From contig JASJBD010000010.1 in NCBI GenBank assembly GCA_030066665.1, positions 1-56,571 on the forward strand: a DNA stretch of 56,571 nt, read 5' to 3'. Source of the stretch: Gammaproteobacteria bacterium (GTDB lineage Bacteria; Pseudomonadota; Gammaproteobacteria; Steroidobacterales; GCA-2729495). How positions within the stretch are numbered: position 1 is the first letter of the stretch; the number at the start of each line of letters is the position of its first letter. Shown here piece after piece: positions 46,502-54,403 of this stretch. The notes below the pieces were generated by a model. It saw only the letters and a list, made by a program, of their open reading frames with translations, ran no database searches and was not told the DNA's origin. Made by a program: the position numbers and the translations under genes.

Positions 46502-47005
46502 ATGTTGCGTGGATTGACCACGGGCCTGCCGGCCCTGCTGCTGACCTGTAACCTGGCCCTGGCGGATGAGCTGCATCCGGCGGCCGCCGTGGTGGACGCC
46601 TTCAACAATGCCGTGAGCGCGCAGGATATGGACACCGCTATGGCGCAGCTGGCCGACGGCAGCGTGCAGTTCCAGGTGCACCCGGCGCACCGCGGCGCGC
46701 CCGGCGCCGATCAGACACTGACCATGGACATGGCCGCAACCTGGCAGATGGTGTCGGCAATCCTGTTTCCCACCGCCGAGTCGTATTCGCGGCAGGTCAC
46801 CATCGACAAGGTGGACGCCGATGGTGAACTCGCGGTGGTCTGGACCACGACGCGCACTCAGACAGTCATGAAGGGCAAATCCGCGGAGGACACACCTTAC
46901 AAGCAATACTCCGAGATGTGGTTCCTGATCAACAAGGACGGCACCGGCTGGAAGATTGCCGGCACCGCGAGCAATCGACCGACCGACGATATCGATATCG
47001 GGTGA
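46502..47005 (+). CDS. Exported NTF2-like protein
   Basis: The 167-residue protein has a signal peptide (TTGLPALLLTCNLALA). A small alpha/beta cone follows with the pattern AAAVVDAFNNAVSAQDMDTAMAQLADGSVQFQVHPAH, then EDTPYKQYSEMWFLINKDGTGWKIAGTASNR. This is the SnoaL/DUF4440-like NTF2 fold, which binds or turns over small molecules. It is periplasmic, and no ligand can be inferred. A GGAGAGACG site precedes the ATG. Confidence 0.75.
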   Translation: MLRGLTTGLPALLLTCNLALADELHPAAAVVDAFNNAVSAQDMDTAMAQLADGSVQFQVHPAHRGAPGADQTLTMDMAATWQMVSAILFPTAESYSRQVTIDKVDADGELAVVWTTTRTQTVMKGKSAEDTPYKQYSEMWFLINKDGTGWKIAGTASNRPTDDIDIG

Positions 47006-47011
47006 TTCGTG

Positions 47012-47737
47012 TCAGCGACGCCCGTCGTACCAGACGCTGAGTGCGTTGCGATTGCGCAGCGTGCCGAATGGCCACAGGAACAGTCGCAGCGTTTGCCAGG
47101 CGATTTCGCGGGCTGAGTAGAGTCGCAGTTTGCGATTCGATGACACGAGTGGGTGCGCGTCGAGAATCTCGAAACGCAGGCCACGTTTTCGACCCCAGCG
47201 CTTCAGGCGGCGGCTGAGGTCGATCTCCTCGGCCGCATACAGCGTCGTATTGAAGCCGCCCAGTTCCTGGAACGCGTCGGCGCGACAGACCAGGAAAGAA
47301 CCGGCCGCCCAGCGCAAACGCCGCGAAATGCGATTCCAGCCAGCCAGCATGTGCGCGGCCCAGCGCGGCAGGTCCGGCATGGCCACGACGCTGCCACAAC
47401 CAACGGCCTTGCCCGAGCAAATTACCTCGAGCGTGTCGCGGAGCAGTTCATCGTTTAGCTCGCAGTCGGCATCCAGGAACAGCAGCCAGTCACCGGCCGC
47501 CATGGTTGCGCCGGCGTTGCGGGCGCGGGCGATCTGGTTTTGCGGCTCGAACGCGACCAGTGCACCGCTGGCCTGAGCGATTTCTGCGGTCCGGTCCGTC
47601 GAATTGTTGTCGGCGACTATGATCTCGGTGACAAGACTCGAATCGCCGTTCGCCTCTACAGCGCGGTGCACGGATGCGAGACACGCCGGCAGGTAGCGCT
47701 CCTCGTTGTATGCAGGGATGACAATCGAAAGTTTCAT
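47012..47737 (-). CDS. Family 2 glycosyltransferase
   Basis: The 241-residue protein has a GT-A fold. It starts MKLSIVIPAYNEERYLPACLASV, then EIIVADNNSTDRTAEIAQASGA, then the DxD-type metal site DADCE in GDWLLFLDADCELNDELL, and YAAEEIDLSRRLKRWG, the likely ED-motif. The C-terminus has no clear membrane segment. It uses a nucleotide sugar and probably acts on a lipid-linked or exported glycan. It converges on the NTF2-like gene with a 6-bp gap. Confidence 0.88.
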   Translation of the reverse strand: MKLSIVIPAYNEERYLPACLASVHRAVEANGDSSLVTEIIVADNNSTDRTAEIAQASGALVAFEPQNQIARARNAGATMAAGDWLLFLDADCELNDELLRDTLEVICSGKAVGCGSVVAMPDLPRWAAHMLAGWNRISRRLRWAAGSFLVCRADAFQELGGFNTTLYAAEEIDLSRRLKRWGRKRGLRFEILDAHPLVSSNRKLRLYSAREIAWQTLRLFLWPFGTLRNRNALSVWYDGRR

Positions 47738-47883
47738 GCCTGACTATTCGTCTTCGCGCGCCCGACGGATCTCCAGAAGGCGACACATGGCAACCACTTC
47801 CACGACCCCTTTTTGATCGATCGCTGGCATGGTAATTTGGCGTCCCGCGACCATTCTCCAGCGGCTATTGCGAGCCGAATAGA

Positions 47884-47897
47884 TACGCGCGTATCGA
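47884..47897. promoter_or_regulatory. 14-bp perfect palindrome just before the SGNH gene
   Basis: GATACGCGCGTATC ends 3 bp before ATG 47901, in the place where a ribosome site would normally be. It may be an operator or a translation-blocking element. No Shine-Dalgarno sequence is visible for that ATG. Confidence 0.45.
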
Positions 47898-47900
47898 CTT

Positions 47901-48893
47901 ATGCCGACACAATCCAAATCACGTCAATGGGCATTGAACGGTGTGACGATCATCATCAGCCTAGCGATCACGCTCATTGCTATTGAAGGTGCTGCCCGCG
48001 CGTTCGTCACATTCATCAAACCTAACATAATGATACTCGATGACTCGTTGGGGTGGACTCACCGACGAAGTGCCAGCCGAACATATCAGGTAGAAGGTCA
48101 TGCCGCGCACGTTGAAACGAATGAACTCGGACTGCGCGGGCCAATCTATCGTGACGCCTCGAACAAACGACGCGTCCTCGTCTTGGGAGACTCGTTCGTG
48201 GATGCCTTCGAGGTGTCTAATGAGGAATTGTTTACCGCAATTCTCGATGGCCTCAGGTCTGATCTCGAGGTTGTGAACGCCGGAGTCGGCGGTTTCGGTA
48301 CCGTTCAACAGCGTCTGAGGCTCGAAGAGTTGGCGCCAATCGTACGTCCGGAACTCGTGCTACTCATGGTTTATCCCAATGATTTAACGGACAACGTCAT
48401 GCCATTTTACGGCGGTATCGGGCCGCGGCCGTACTTGCATGATTCATTTCAAGAGCGCCCAATAACTTGGGATCCTTTCGATCCACTGCTTTTACCAGTG
48501 CCAGGCAAAAGGTGGCTACATCGGCATAGCATCGCAGCTTATTTGATTCGTAATCGAATATGGCTTCCCCTGCGCGAACCTGTCATTGGGCCGTACGTTG
48601 TAAATTACAGAAACCTGGTGCCCATCGACACTAAGTGGAGGGCACTGGAATACGTCCTCGACCAATTCTCTGGAGATTACGAGCTGGTGATCGCCGCACT
48701 ACCCAAGAAAGCAAGCCTTATTGACCAAGATCGAGAATTTACGTCTCAGCTCGAATCGGTAGCCACAAAAAACGGCCTGCGTTTCCTTCCGTTGGATACT
48801 GTTCTGGAGCCTTATCATTTCTACGAACAGGACATTCACTGGAATACCCTGGGTCACGAAGCGGTCGCCAATTATCTTGCCGAGGTGCTGTAG
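47901..48893 (+). CDS. SGNH/GDSL-hydrolase-like protein with N-terminal membrane anchor
   Basis: The 330-residue protein has an N-terminal anchor (VTIIISLAITLIAIEGAARAF). The SGNH core has block I in VLVLGDSFVDAFEV near residue 93, block II-type VVNAGVGGFGTVQQRLRLEEL, block III VLLMVYPNDLTDNV, and the block V Asp-x-x-His in HFYEQDIHWNTLGHEAVANY near residue 315. This would be an exported acyl-ester hydrolase or O-acyltransferase partner of a polysaccharide. GC content is clearly lower than its neighbours. It overlaps the AMP-ligase gene by 22 bp at the convergent ends. Confidence 0.78.
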   Translation: MPTQSKSRQWALNGVTIIISLAITLIAIEGAARAFVTFIKPNIMILDDSLGWTHRRSASRTYQVEGHAAHVETNELGLRGPIYRDASNKRRVLVLGDSFVDAFEVSNEELFTAILDGLRSDLEVVNAGVGGFGTVQQRLRLEELAPIVRPELVLLMVYPNDLTDNVMPFYGGIGPRPYLHDSFQERPITWDPFDPLLLPVPGKRWLHRHSIAAYLIRNRIWLPLREPVIGPYVVNYRNLVPIDTKWRALEYVLDQFSGDYELVIAALPKKASLIDQDREFTSQLESVATKNGLRFLPLDTVLEPYHFYEQDIHWNTLGHEAVANYLAEVL

Positions 48894-50095
48894 CTTTCAC
48901 GATCTTGCTTGGTGAAATCTGAACTCACCCGCTTGAACTTGCCCGGCCGTGTGAATCGCCACACACCCTCGACAACCCGCACGACCCGCCCCGGGACCGC
49001 TTCAAGGAGTGACGTGGACAGGGCGGCCGCCGTGCAGCCAGGCGTGGCCGAATCGAAATACATCGTCAGCGAGCCATCCCCGGCCTGGTGAAGACGCCAC
49101 GCCGCCAGCCCCGGAATTTGCTCGAACTGAAAACCCAGTGGCGAAATCCTGTTACCCGCCCCATCGATGACCCAGTCGTCGCGGCGGGCTTCGCGAATCC
49201 GCAGCGTTGGTAGCTGTATCAGGCAATCCGTCGGCTCCGGCTCCCATTCAACGAGATCACCGAGTCGATAACGGAGCAGCGGCTGCGAGCTGATGAATAA
49301 CGGGGTGGCGATCAGCCCGTTCGAGTCGGGCTCGATCAGGATTTCATCGGCGTTCGCGTGATAGTGCTCGCAATGCGGGCATTGCCAGGCGAGTGCGCCG
49401 GTTTCCGTCGACCCGTATCGATCGAGTACCTGCGTATCGAAAGCGGTCGCAATGCGGGTACGCCAGTCATGGCGCAGGTACTCACCGCCCGGGCCCACAT
49501 ACCGCGGGCGGATCCGGTGCAGTGGGCCGGGTGCCTGCTCGATGAAGCGCACGATGGCGCTCGCGATCCCGCGAATCAGGTCCGGTTGGACAGCGTTCAG
49601 CAATCGCAGGATGTCGTGTGGGTCGCCGGCCGCACCGGCGAACCAGGTGTCGTAATGACAACCGCCGTAATCGAACTGTTTTGGCGGATCTCCGGGGCGC
49701 GCGCACCAGGCGCCGTCGACGAACACAACCTGTGTCACCTGGTTCGGCAACTCGCAGAAGAGCTGCGGTCGATACAACAGCGCGCGACGAAATTCGCGCT
49801 CGCGTTTGTCATTCCGAACGGTGACCTGAAAACCGCTGGTGCCTGATGTCCGCACATCCTTCAGATCATCCTTCGCAAGCACCGGGATTTGCGCGATATC
49901 GGCCTTGGCGAGCGGCGGCACGTCGGCCAGGGACTGCGCCGCGCCAATGCGGTCGCGATACCAGTCGGCATGCTCGCGGAACGCCGCCAGCAGGCTGGCA
50001 TCATCCGGCCGGTCAGGCGGCTCCAGCGCGCGTGACCTGAGCCGCTCGGCCCAGTGCGTCTCCGCAGCGTGAATGATCGAGTGATCTAGTCGCAC
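48872..50095 (-). CDS. Phenylacetate-CoA-ligase-like adenylate-forming enzyme (PaaK/CapK family)
   Basis: The 407-residue protein has the adenylate-forming motifs. The A3 motif is DVRTSGTSGFQVTV near residue 82, the A5 region is VLDRYGSTETGALAW near 227, a Cys pair follows in CPHCEHYH (a zinc-type knuckle typical of PaaK-like enzymes), and the A7 motif is RYRLGDLVEW near 288. It lacks a clear C-terminal lysine motif and is shorter than PaaK (about 430), so the substrate and activity are open. It overlaps the upstream dehalogenase-like gene by 10 bp, showing coupling. Confidence 0.82.
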   Translation of the reverse strand: MRLDHSIIHAAETHWAERLRSRALEPPDRPDDASLLAAFREHADWYRDRIGAAQSLADVPPLAKADIAQIPVLAKDDLKDVRTSGTSGFQVTVRNDKREREFRRALLYRPQLFCELPNQVTQVVFVDGAWCARPGDPPKQFDYGGCHYDTWFAGAAGDPHDILRLLNAVQPDLIRGIASAIVRFIEQAPGPLHRIRPRYVGPGGEYLRHDWRTRIATAFDTQVLDRYGSTETGALAWQCPHCEHYHANADEILIEPDSNGLIATPLFISSQPLLRYRLGDLVEWEPEPTDCLIQLPTLRIREARRDDWVIDGAGNRISPLGFQFEQIPGLAAWRLHQAGDGSLTMYFDSATPGCTAAALSTSLLEAVPGRVVRVVEGVWRFTRPGKFKRVSSDFTKQDRESYSTSAR

Positions 50096-50982
50096 ACGAA
50101 CGCGGCGGTGGCTTCAGCCAGCGCTACCGGGTGATCTTCGAGCAGAAAGAAACTGCAATCGGGCAGTAACTGATGCGGCTGATTGGCGGCCCCCGGAATC
50201 TGGCGCTGGAAGTTATCAGCATTCCGGCCGTCGTCCGCGTGGAACAACGTCAGCGCGGGACCTCGCCATTGCTTCATCAACTCCCAGGCATGCGTGTAGC
50301 GCGCGGCTTCATCCCCCTCCAGCACGACCGGGTGGATCAATGGGAATTGTCTCGGGCCGGCCTTGTAGCGTTCATCCGGAAACGGCGCGTCGTAGGCGGC
50401 GATCTCGGCTGCCGACATCGGTCTTCGCACGCCCTCCGCCACCATGCCGCCCATTGGAAACTGCGGCTGTGCAAACATCCGTTCGCGCCAGTCCAGGAAC
50501 CATTGCACGGCCGGCGGGTTGGGCAACGGCGGCTGCGCGCTGCTGAAGACCAGGCGGCCGTAGCGGGCGGGATCTTGCGTGATCACGCGCAGGGCGAAGT
50601 GACTGCCCCAGTCGAAGCAATATACATGCATGCCGGCGTCAGGAATCTGTTCCAGGAAAGACTGCAGCCACATAACCTGGTTGGCATGGGTGTGATCGGC
50701 ACCATCGGCGGGTTTGTCGGAGCGCCCGAAGCCGATGAAATCCGGGGCCAGCACGCGCAGGCCCGCGGCCGCGAGGACTGGGATAAAGTGGCGATAGATG
50801 TAGCACCAGGATCCCTGACCGTGAAGCAGGACGATTTCGCCGCTGTCGCCCGGCCCTTCATCCAGGTAATGCATGCGCAGGTTGCCACCCGCGCCGTGAG
50901 GAACCCCGACGTAATGCGGCGCGAACGGGAAGTCGCGCAATTCAGTGAAGCGGTCGTCGGGAGTGCGCAGAACCTCGGCCAT
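50086..50982 (-). CDS. Haloalkane-dehalogenase-family protein lacking the catalytic histidine
   Basis: The 298-residue protein follows the DhlA pattern from its start (LRTPDDRFTELRDFPFAPHYV, MHYLDEG, LAPDFIGFGRSDKPAD). The nucleophile position is Asp124 with Trp125 (CFDWGS), and the oxyanion position is Gln56 in place of Glu. The acid-type Asp250 is present. The catalytic His of DhlA (AGHFVQE) is Phe278 here (DCSFFLLE). The reaction should stall at the ester stage, if at all, so the enzyme may be inactive on haloalkanes or do another job. It is coupled to the PaaK-like ligase. Confidence 0.82.
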   Translation of the reverse strand: MAEVLRTPDDRFTELRDFPFAPHYVGVPHGAGGNLRMHYLDEGPGDSGEIVLLHGQGSWCYIYRHFIPVLAAAGLRVLAPDFIGFGRSDKPADGADHTHANQVMWLQSFLEQIPDAGMHVYCFDWGSHFALRVITQDPARYGRLVFSSAQPPLPNPPAVQWFLDWRERMFAQPQFPMGGMVAEGVRRPMSAAEIAAYDAPFPDERYKAGPRQFPLIHPVVLEGDEAARYTHAWELMKQWRGPALTLFHADDGRNADNFQRQIPGAANQPHQLLPDCSFFLLEDHPVALAEATAAFVCD

Positions 50983-51062
50983 GCGGGCAATGATAGAACG
51001 GCGGGTCGGCGCGGTTACCGGCGACCGGGAACGCGGCCGCGCTGCGGCGGTCCAAGCACGAC

Positions 51063-51983
51063 ATGGTCCCGCTGACACTGCTTGCGCTCGGGCTGCTGTG
51101 CGCCGTGACGATCGGTTATCTCGCGCAATGGACCGGCATCTGCATGGTGCGCGGTGTCGCGCTATGGGAGACGGGCAAACCCGCTCTGCTCATTGCGACG
51201 GTCTTCTGTGGTGCGTGGACCTGGATCTGTGTGCCGCTGGCGACCGTCTTCGGCGTGGACTTGCCGATGCATCGTTATGAACCGGCCCTGCTTTTCGCGC
51301 TCGGCGGCTTCGTGTTCGGCATCGGCGCGGCAGTGAACAACGGCTGCGCGGTGTCGACGCTGAGCAAGCTCGCCTGCGGGCAGGTCCACATGCTTGCCGC
51401 CGTCGCGGGCTGGATAGCTGGCTGGACCTTGTGGTTGCTGGTGCAACCCGAGTCCATGCTGATGCGCGCCACGGCGACGCCGACCTACGCGGTCTGGCTG
51501 CTGGTTGCGGTTTCCGTGGGCCTGACACTGTGGGCGTTCCTGACCTCGGCCGAGCAGCGTCGGCTGTGGCTGGGGATCACCGCATTCGGGATCGCGGCGG
51601 GTGTGTTGACGCTCGTCGAATCGCAGTGGTCGCCCAGCAGTGTTATCACCGATCTGAGTGCCGTGCTGGCTCGTGAGCGTGGCGGCGCGCTGCCGTCGGT
51701 CTATCGCATCGGACTCGTGCTGACGATCGTGCTTGGCATGGCCCTGGCCGCGTGGCGCGGCGGCTTTTTCCGGTGGCGACGGCTGCGGCTGGCGCGCGTA
51801 GCGTTGCATCTCGGTGGCGGTACGTTGATGGGTATCGGCGCGGCGATGGCCCTGGGCGGCAATGACGTGCAACTTCTCGCCGCGCTGCCGGCACTGTCGC
51901 CCGGTGGCCTCATTGCCGTGCCAACGATGCTGGCTGGCACGTGGCTCGGGCTGCGTTTGATGGACCGCGCGCGTCGCGGCTAA
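51063..51983 (+). CDS. YeeE/YedE-family (sulfur-compound) transporter
   Basis: The 306-residue protein has about nine hydrophobic segments. The YeeE/YedE (DUF395, PF04143) signature motif is present: FALGGFVFGIGAAVNNGCAVSTLSKLACGQVHML near residue 90, with the conserved Cys after NNG. A second repeat-like part with GGTLMGIGAAMALGGNDVQLL lacks that Cys. Family members move thiosulfate or other reduced sulfur across the inner membrane. It is divergent from the dehalogenase-like gene. No sulfur-oxidation gene is in the window. Confidence 0.85.
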   Translation: MVPLTLLALGLLCAVTIGYLAQWTGICMVRGVALWETGKPALLIATVFCGAWTWICVPLATVFGVDLPMHRYEPALLFALGGFVFGIGAAVNNGCAVSTLSKLACGQVHMLAAVAGWIAGWTLWLLVQPESMLMRATATPTYAVWLLVAVSVGLTLWAFLTSAEQRRLWLGITAFGIAAGVLTLVESQWSPSSVITDLSAVLARERGGALPSVYRIGLVLTIVLGMALAAWRGGFFRWRRLRLARVALHLGGGTLMGIGAAMALGGNDVQLLAALPALSPGGLIAVPTMLAGTWLGLRLMDRARRG

Positions 51984-51990
51984 TTGTTGC

Positions 51991-53664
51991 TCAGGTCGTT
52001 CTGGGCAGTCGCTTCAGATCCAATGCGCGTTCTGGTTCCAGATGGTAATCCGTCAGCGCCGACAACAGCGACAGATTCGAATTGAGCACCTCGCGGTTCA
52101 CGTTCAGCAGCGACGATGCCACGGCCTCGGGCACCGCGCCTGAGCTGATATCAGCATAGATCTCGCTGTGCATCTGGTCGTGACGGCCGTGCACGTCCTG
52201 AATTAACTCCACGATGTCTTCCGGTCGCGGGTGCGGCTGGCCGGCCCGACGCAACGCGAACAGATCGGTGAAATAACTGTTCATCACACTGCGGAAGTGA
52301 TCAAGGTACACGTTGATGCGCGGACCCGGGGCATCCTCGAACTCTTCCAGGTTGTGGCGAATGTCCTTGAGTTGCTTGGTCGAGTGCACGGCCTCACGCA
52401 CGGCCGATAGCAGCTGGCTCAGGCGCCGTGATTCAGCTTCGTTCAGCGGCTGGCGCTGCAGTTGCGTGGCAAAGCGCAGGATCTCACCTTCGAGTCGCTT
52501 GGTGCCGTCATACATGGCATCGAATTTCGCTAACTCGCTGTCTTTGGCACTGTTGGTATCCACCGGCAATTCACCAGGTGGCAGTGGCAATGGCGGAGAA
52601 AACACCTGCATGTTCTGCCGCACCACGCGGGCAATGAGGTGCGCGGTCTCCTGCTCGATTGCTGCCAGCGCGGCGTCGCTGACTTCCGGCACCATTTCAC
52701 GCACATACTGTGCCTCGCTGGTTTCTCTCTCGCTGCCGAAGCGCTCGAGCCAGCGCGCGAACGGCTTGATGATCGGTACGAAGATCACCAGACCCATGAT
52801 GTTGAACAGGCTGTGAAACGCCACCAGTGAATACAGCGGATCCTCGATGCCGAGCCAGGCGACGACACCGAGTAGCGGCAGTCGCAACGCGAACGCGATG
52901 GCGTCGGTGACCAGGTTGAAAATGAAATGCCCACTGGCCACCTGGCGCTTGGAGCCGCTGCCCTGGATCGCGCCCATCAATACCGTGAAGGTCGTGCCGA
53001 GATCGGCGCCGATGGCTATCGCCGCCGCATTGGGCAGATTGATCACACCGCCGTCGAGCGCCGCGAGAGTCACCATCATCGTGGCTGAGCTGGAACGAAT
53101 GATGGCCGCAAACAGGGTCCCGAATGCCAAGTACTGCCATGGCGCCAGACCCTCCAGTGCGGCGACGTCAACGGTTGCCTGCAGCGCTGCAACGCTGTCT
53201 TTCATGAACTGCAGCCCAAGCAGCAACAGGGCCAGGCCCAGCGTGACCCGACCGATATGTGCCATGCGTTCGCGCCCCACGAGGAGCAACAACGCACCAC
53301 CAGCAATCAGCGGCAGCGCCAGTTCCTCGATATCCAGCTTCAGGCCGAGGGCTGCCACGATCCAGCCAGTGAAGGTGGTGCCCAGATTGGCACCGAAAAC
53401 GACGCCCAGTGCGTTGGGCAGGGCCAGCAGGCCGGCACCGACGAACGCCAGCACCATCAGTCCGACGACCGAACTGCTCTGCAACAGCGCGGTCGCAATC
53501 GTTCCGCCGGTCACTGCCTTCAGCGGCGTATCGGTGCGTTGCTTGAGAAAGTTCGCGAGACCGCGACCGCCGATGCCCCGCAGCCCGTCCTCGAGCTGCG
53601 ACATGGCGAACAGGAACAGCCCGAGCCCGGCGAGGGCGCGCCAAAGATCGAACTGTTCGGTCAT
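51991..53664 (-). CDS. Na/Pi cotransporter family protein with PhoU-like C-terminal domain
   Basis: The 557-residue protein has two inverted repeats of a Na/Pi cotransporter (PF02690). The key Gln/Arg-Ser-Ser-Ser motifs are TALLQSSSVVGLMVL near residue 60 and AAIIRSSSATMMVTL near 190, each followed by a GANLGTT / GADLGTT motif. About 8 to 9 membrane segments end near residue 305. The last 220 residues are helical and PhoU-like. It would take up or export phosphate at the inner membrane. No clear ribosome site precedes the ATG. Confidence 0.9.
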   Translation of the reverse strand: MTEQFDLWRALAGLGLFLFAMSQLEDGLRGIGGRGLANFLKQRTDTPLKAVTGGTIATALLQSSSVVGLMVLAFVGAGLLALPNALGVVFGANLGTTFTGWIVAALGLKLDIEELALPLIAGGALLLLVGRERMAHIGRVTLGLALLLLGLQFMKDSVAALQATVDVAALEGLAPWQYLAFGTLFAAIIRSSSATMMVTLAALDGGVINLPNAAAIAIGADLGTTFTVLMGAIQGSGSKRQVASGHFIFNLVTDAIAFALRLPLLGVVAWLGIEDPLYSLVAFHSLFNIMGLVIFVPIIKPFARWLERFGSERETSEAQYVREMVPEVSDAALAAIEQETAHLIARVVRQNMQVFSPPLPLPPGELPVDTNSAKDSELAKFDAMYDGTKRLEGEILRFATQLQRQPLNEAESRRLSQLLSAVREAVHSTKQLKDIRHNLEEFEDAPGPRINVYLDHFRSVMNSYFTDLFALRRAGQPHPRPEDIVELIQDVHGRHDQMHSEIYADISSGAVPEAVASSLLNVNREVLNSNLSLLSALTDYHLEPERALDLKRLPRTT

Positions 53665-53751
53665 CGCTGAAATCGAGCGGCAGGCATTACCGCTATGTTA
53701 CAGCGTGGCGAGGCGTGCTTGGGCGGGCGATGGTCAACCGGCGCAAGCGAA

Positions 53752-53783
53752 CGCGAGGTTGGCGCGTGGGCACCAACCTCGCG
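53752..53783. terminator. Perfect 11-bp stem hairpin after the DUF5989 gene
   Basis: CGCGAGGTTGG at 53752-53762 pairs with CCAACCTCGCG at 53773-53783. It lies 18 bp after the DUF5989 stop on the minus strand. There is no T-run, so it may act as a Rho-type or RNA-stability element. Confidence 0.5.
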
Positions 53784-53801
53784 GTTCGGCGATTACGAAA
53801 A

Positions 53802-53954
53802 TCAGAACAGGGTATAGATGAACGGGGCGACCGCGGAACCCTGAGCCACGATAATCAATCCGCCCAGCAGCACCATCACGAGGATTAGTGGCGCAAGCCA
53901 GAACTTCTTGCGCACCTTCATGAAACCCCAGAGATCAGTCAAAAAATCCATCAT
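53802..53954 (-). CDS. DUF5989 family small membrane protein
   Basis: This 50-residue gene is short but matches its family over the whole length: FLTDLWGFMKVRKKFWLAP, then a hydrophobic segment LILVMVLLGGLIIVAQGS and the end AVAPFIYTLF. DUF5989 proteins are typically the third gene after a NodU-type carbamoyltransferase and SxtJ, as here. A GAGAGAC stretch lies about 10 bp upstream of ATG 53954; an ATG at 53951 is also possible. The function is unknown; a membrane partner of SxtJ is likely. Confidence 0.85.
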   Translation of the reverse strand: MMDFLTDLWGFMKVRKKFWLAPLILVMVLLGGLIIVAQGSAVAPFIYTLF

Positions 53955-53989
53955 GGCATTAGTCTCTCGGTAATCAGGTAACGACCTAC

Positions 53990-54403
53990 TCAGTATGGTC
54001 GTTTCAGGTAATCCTCCCGCGGCGGGTCACTCGGCACGCGGTAGGATCTGGAATCATCAAAGTCGCGGGCCATTGAATCCTTGCCCATCAGTTTTCGGAA
54101 CAGCGCCATCGGCGTGATCAGGATATAGAACACGATGCCCATAATTAAAGGCGTCATAACCTTGCTGAGCAGCAGCCCGATACGCATCCAGCCTCGGTAG
54201 ACCGGTCGCAGTGTCATCGGCGCAATCAGTCCCCAGGCGCCAAGCACACCAAAAACTATCCATGGCCAGACCGGCCAGGCGCGTTCAAACACCCAGGGGA
54301 AGAACAGGCCGAACAGACCGGCAACGATAGCGCCGGTCGTGATACCGAATTCGCGCAGGCCCTTGCGGTCCAGTTCCGGAATTTCGTGTGGAATACCGGC
54401 CAT
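53990..54403 (-). CDS. SxtJ family membrane protein
   Basis: The 137-residue protein has a polar N-terminus (MAGIPHEIPELDRKGLREFGI), then three hydrophobic segments and an amphipathic LLLSKVMTPLIMGIVFYILITPMALFRKLMGKD part, then a C-terminal tail with RSYRVPSDPPREDYLKRPY. This matches SxtJ. Its ATG is inside the TGATG junction with the carbamoyltransferase stop, so translation is coupled. SxtJ and DUF5989 proteins flank NodU-type genes in many bacteria and may help place a carbamoylated product in the membrane, by inference. Confidence 0.87.
   Translation of the reverse strand: MAGIPHEIPELDRKGLREFGITTGAIVAGLFGLFFPWVFERAWPVWPWIVFGVLGAWGLIAPMTLRPVYRGWMRIGLLLSKVMTPLIMGIVFYILITPMALFRKLMGKDSMARDFDDSRSYRVPSDPPREDYLKRPY

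Noticed and set aside
50173..51075. 300-codon plus-strand frame opposite the dehalogenase-like gene
   Set aside because: Shadow frame in GC-rich DNA, no ribosome site, no family pattern.
52847..53821. 324-codon plus-strand frame opposite the Na/Pi cotransporter
   Set aside because: The minus-strand frame has both QSSS/RSSS motifs; the plus-strand frame is a Ser/Arg/Pro-rich shadow.
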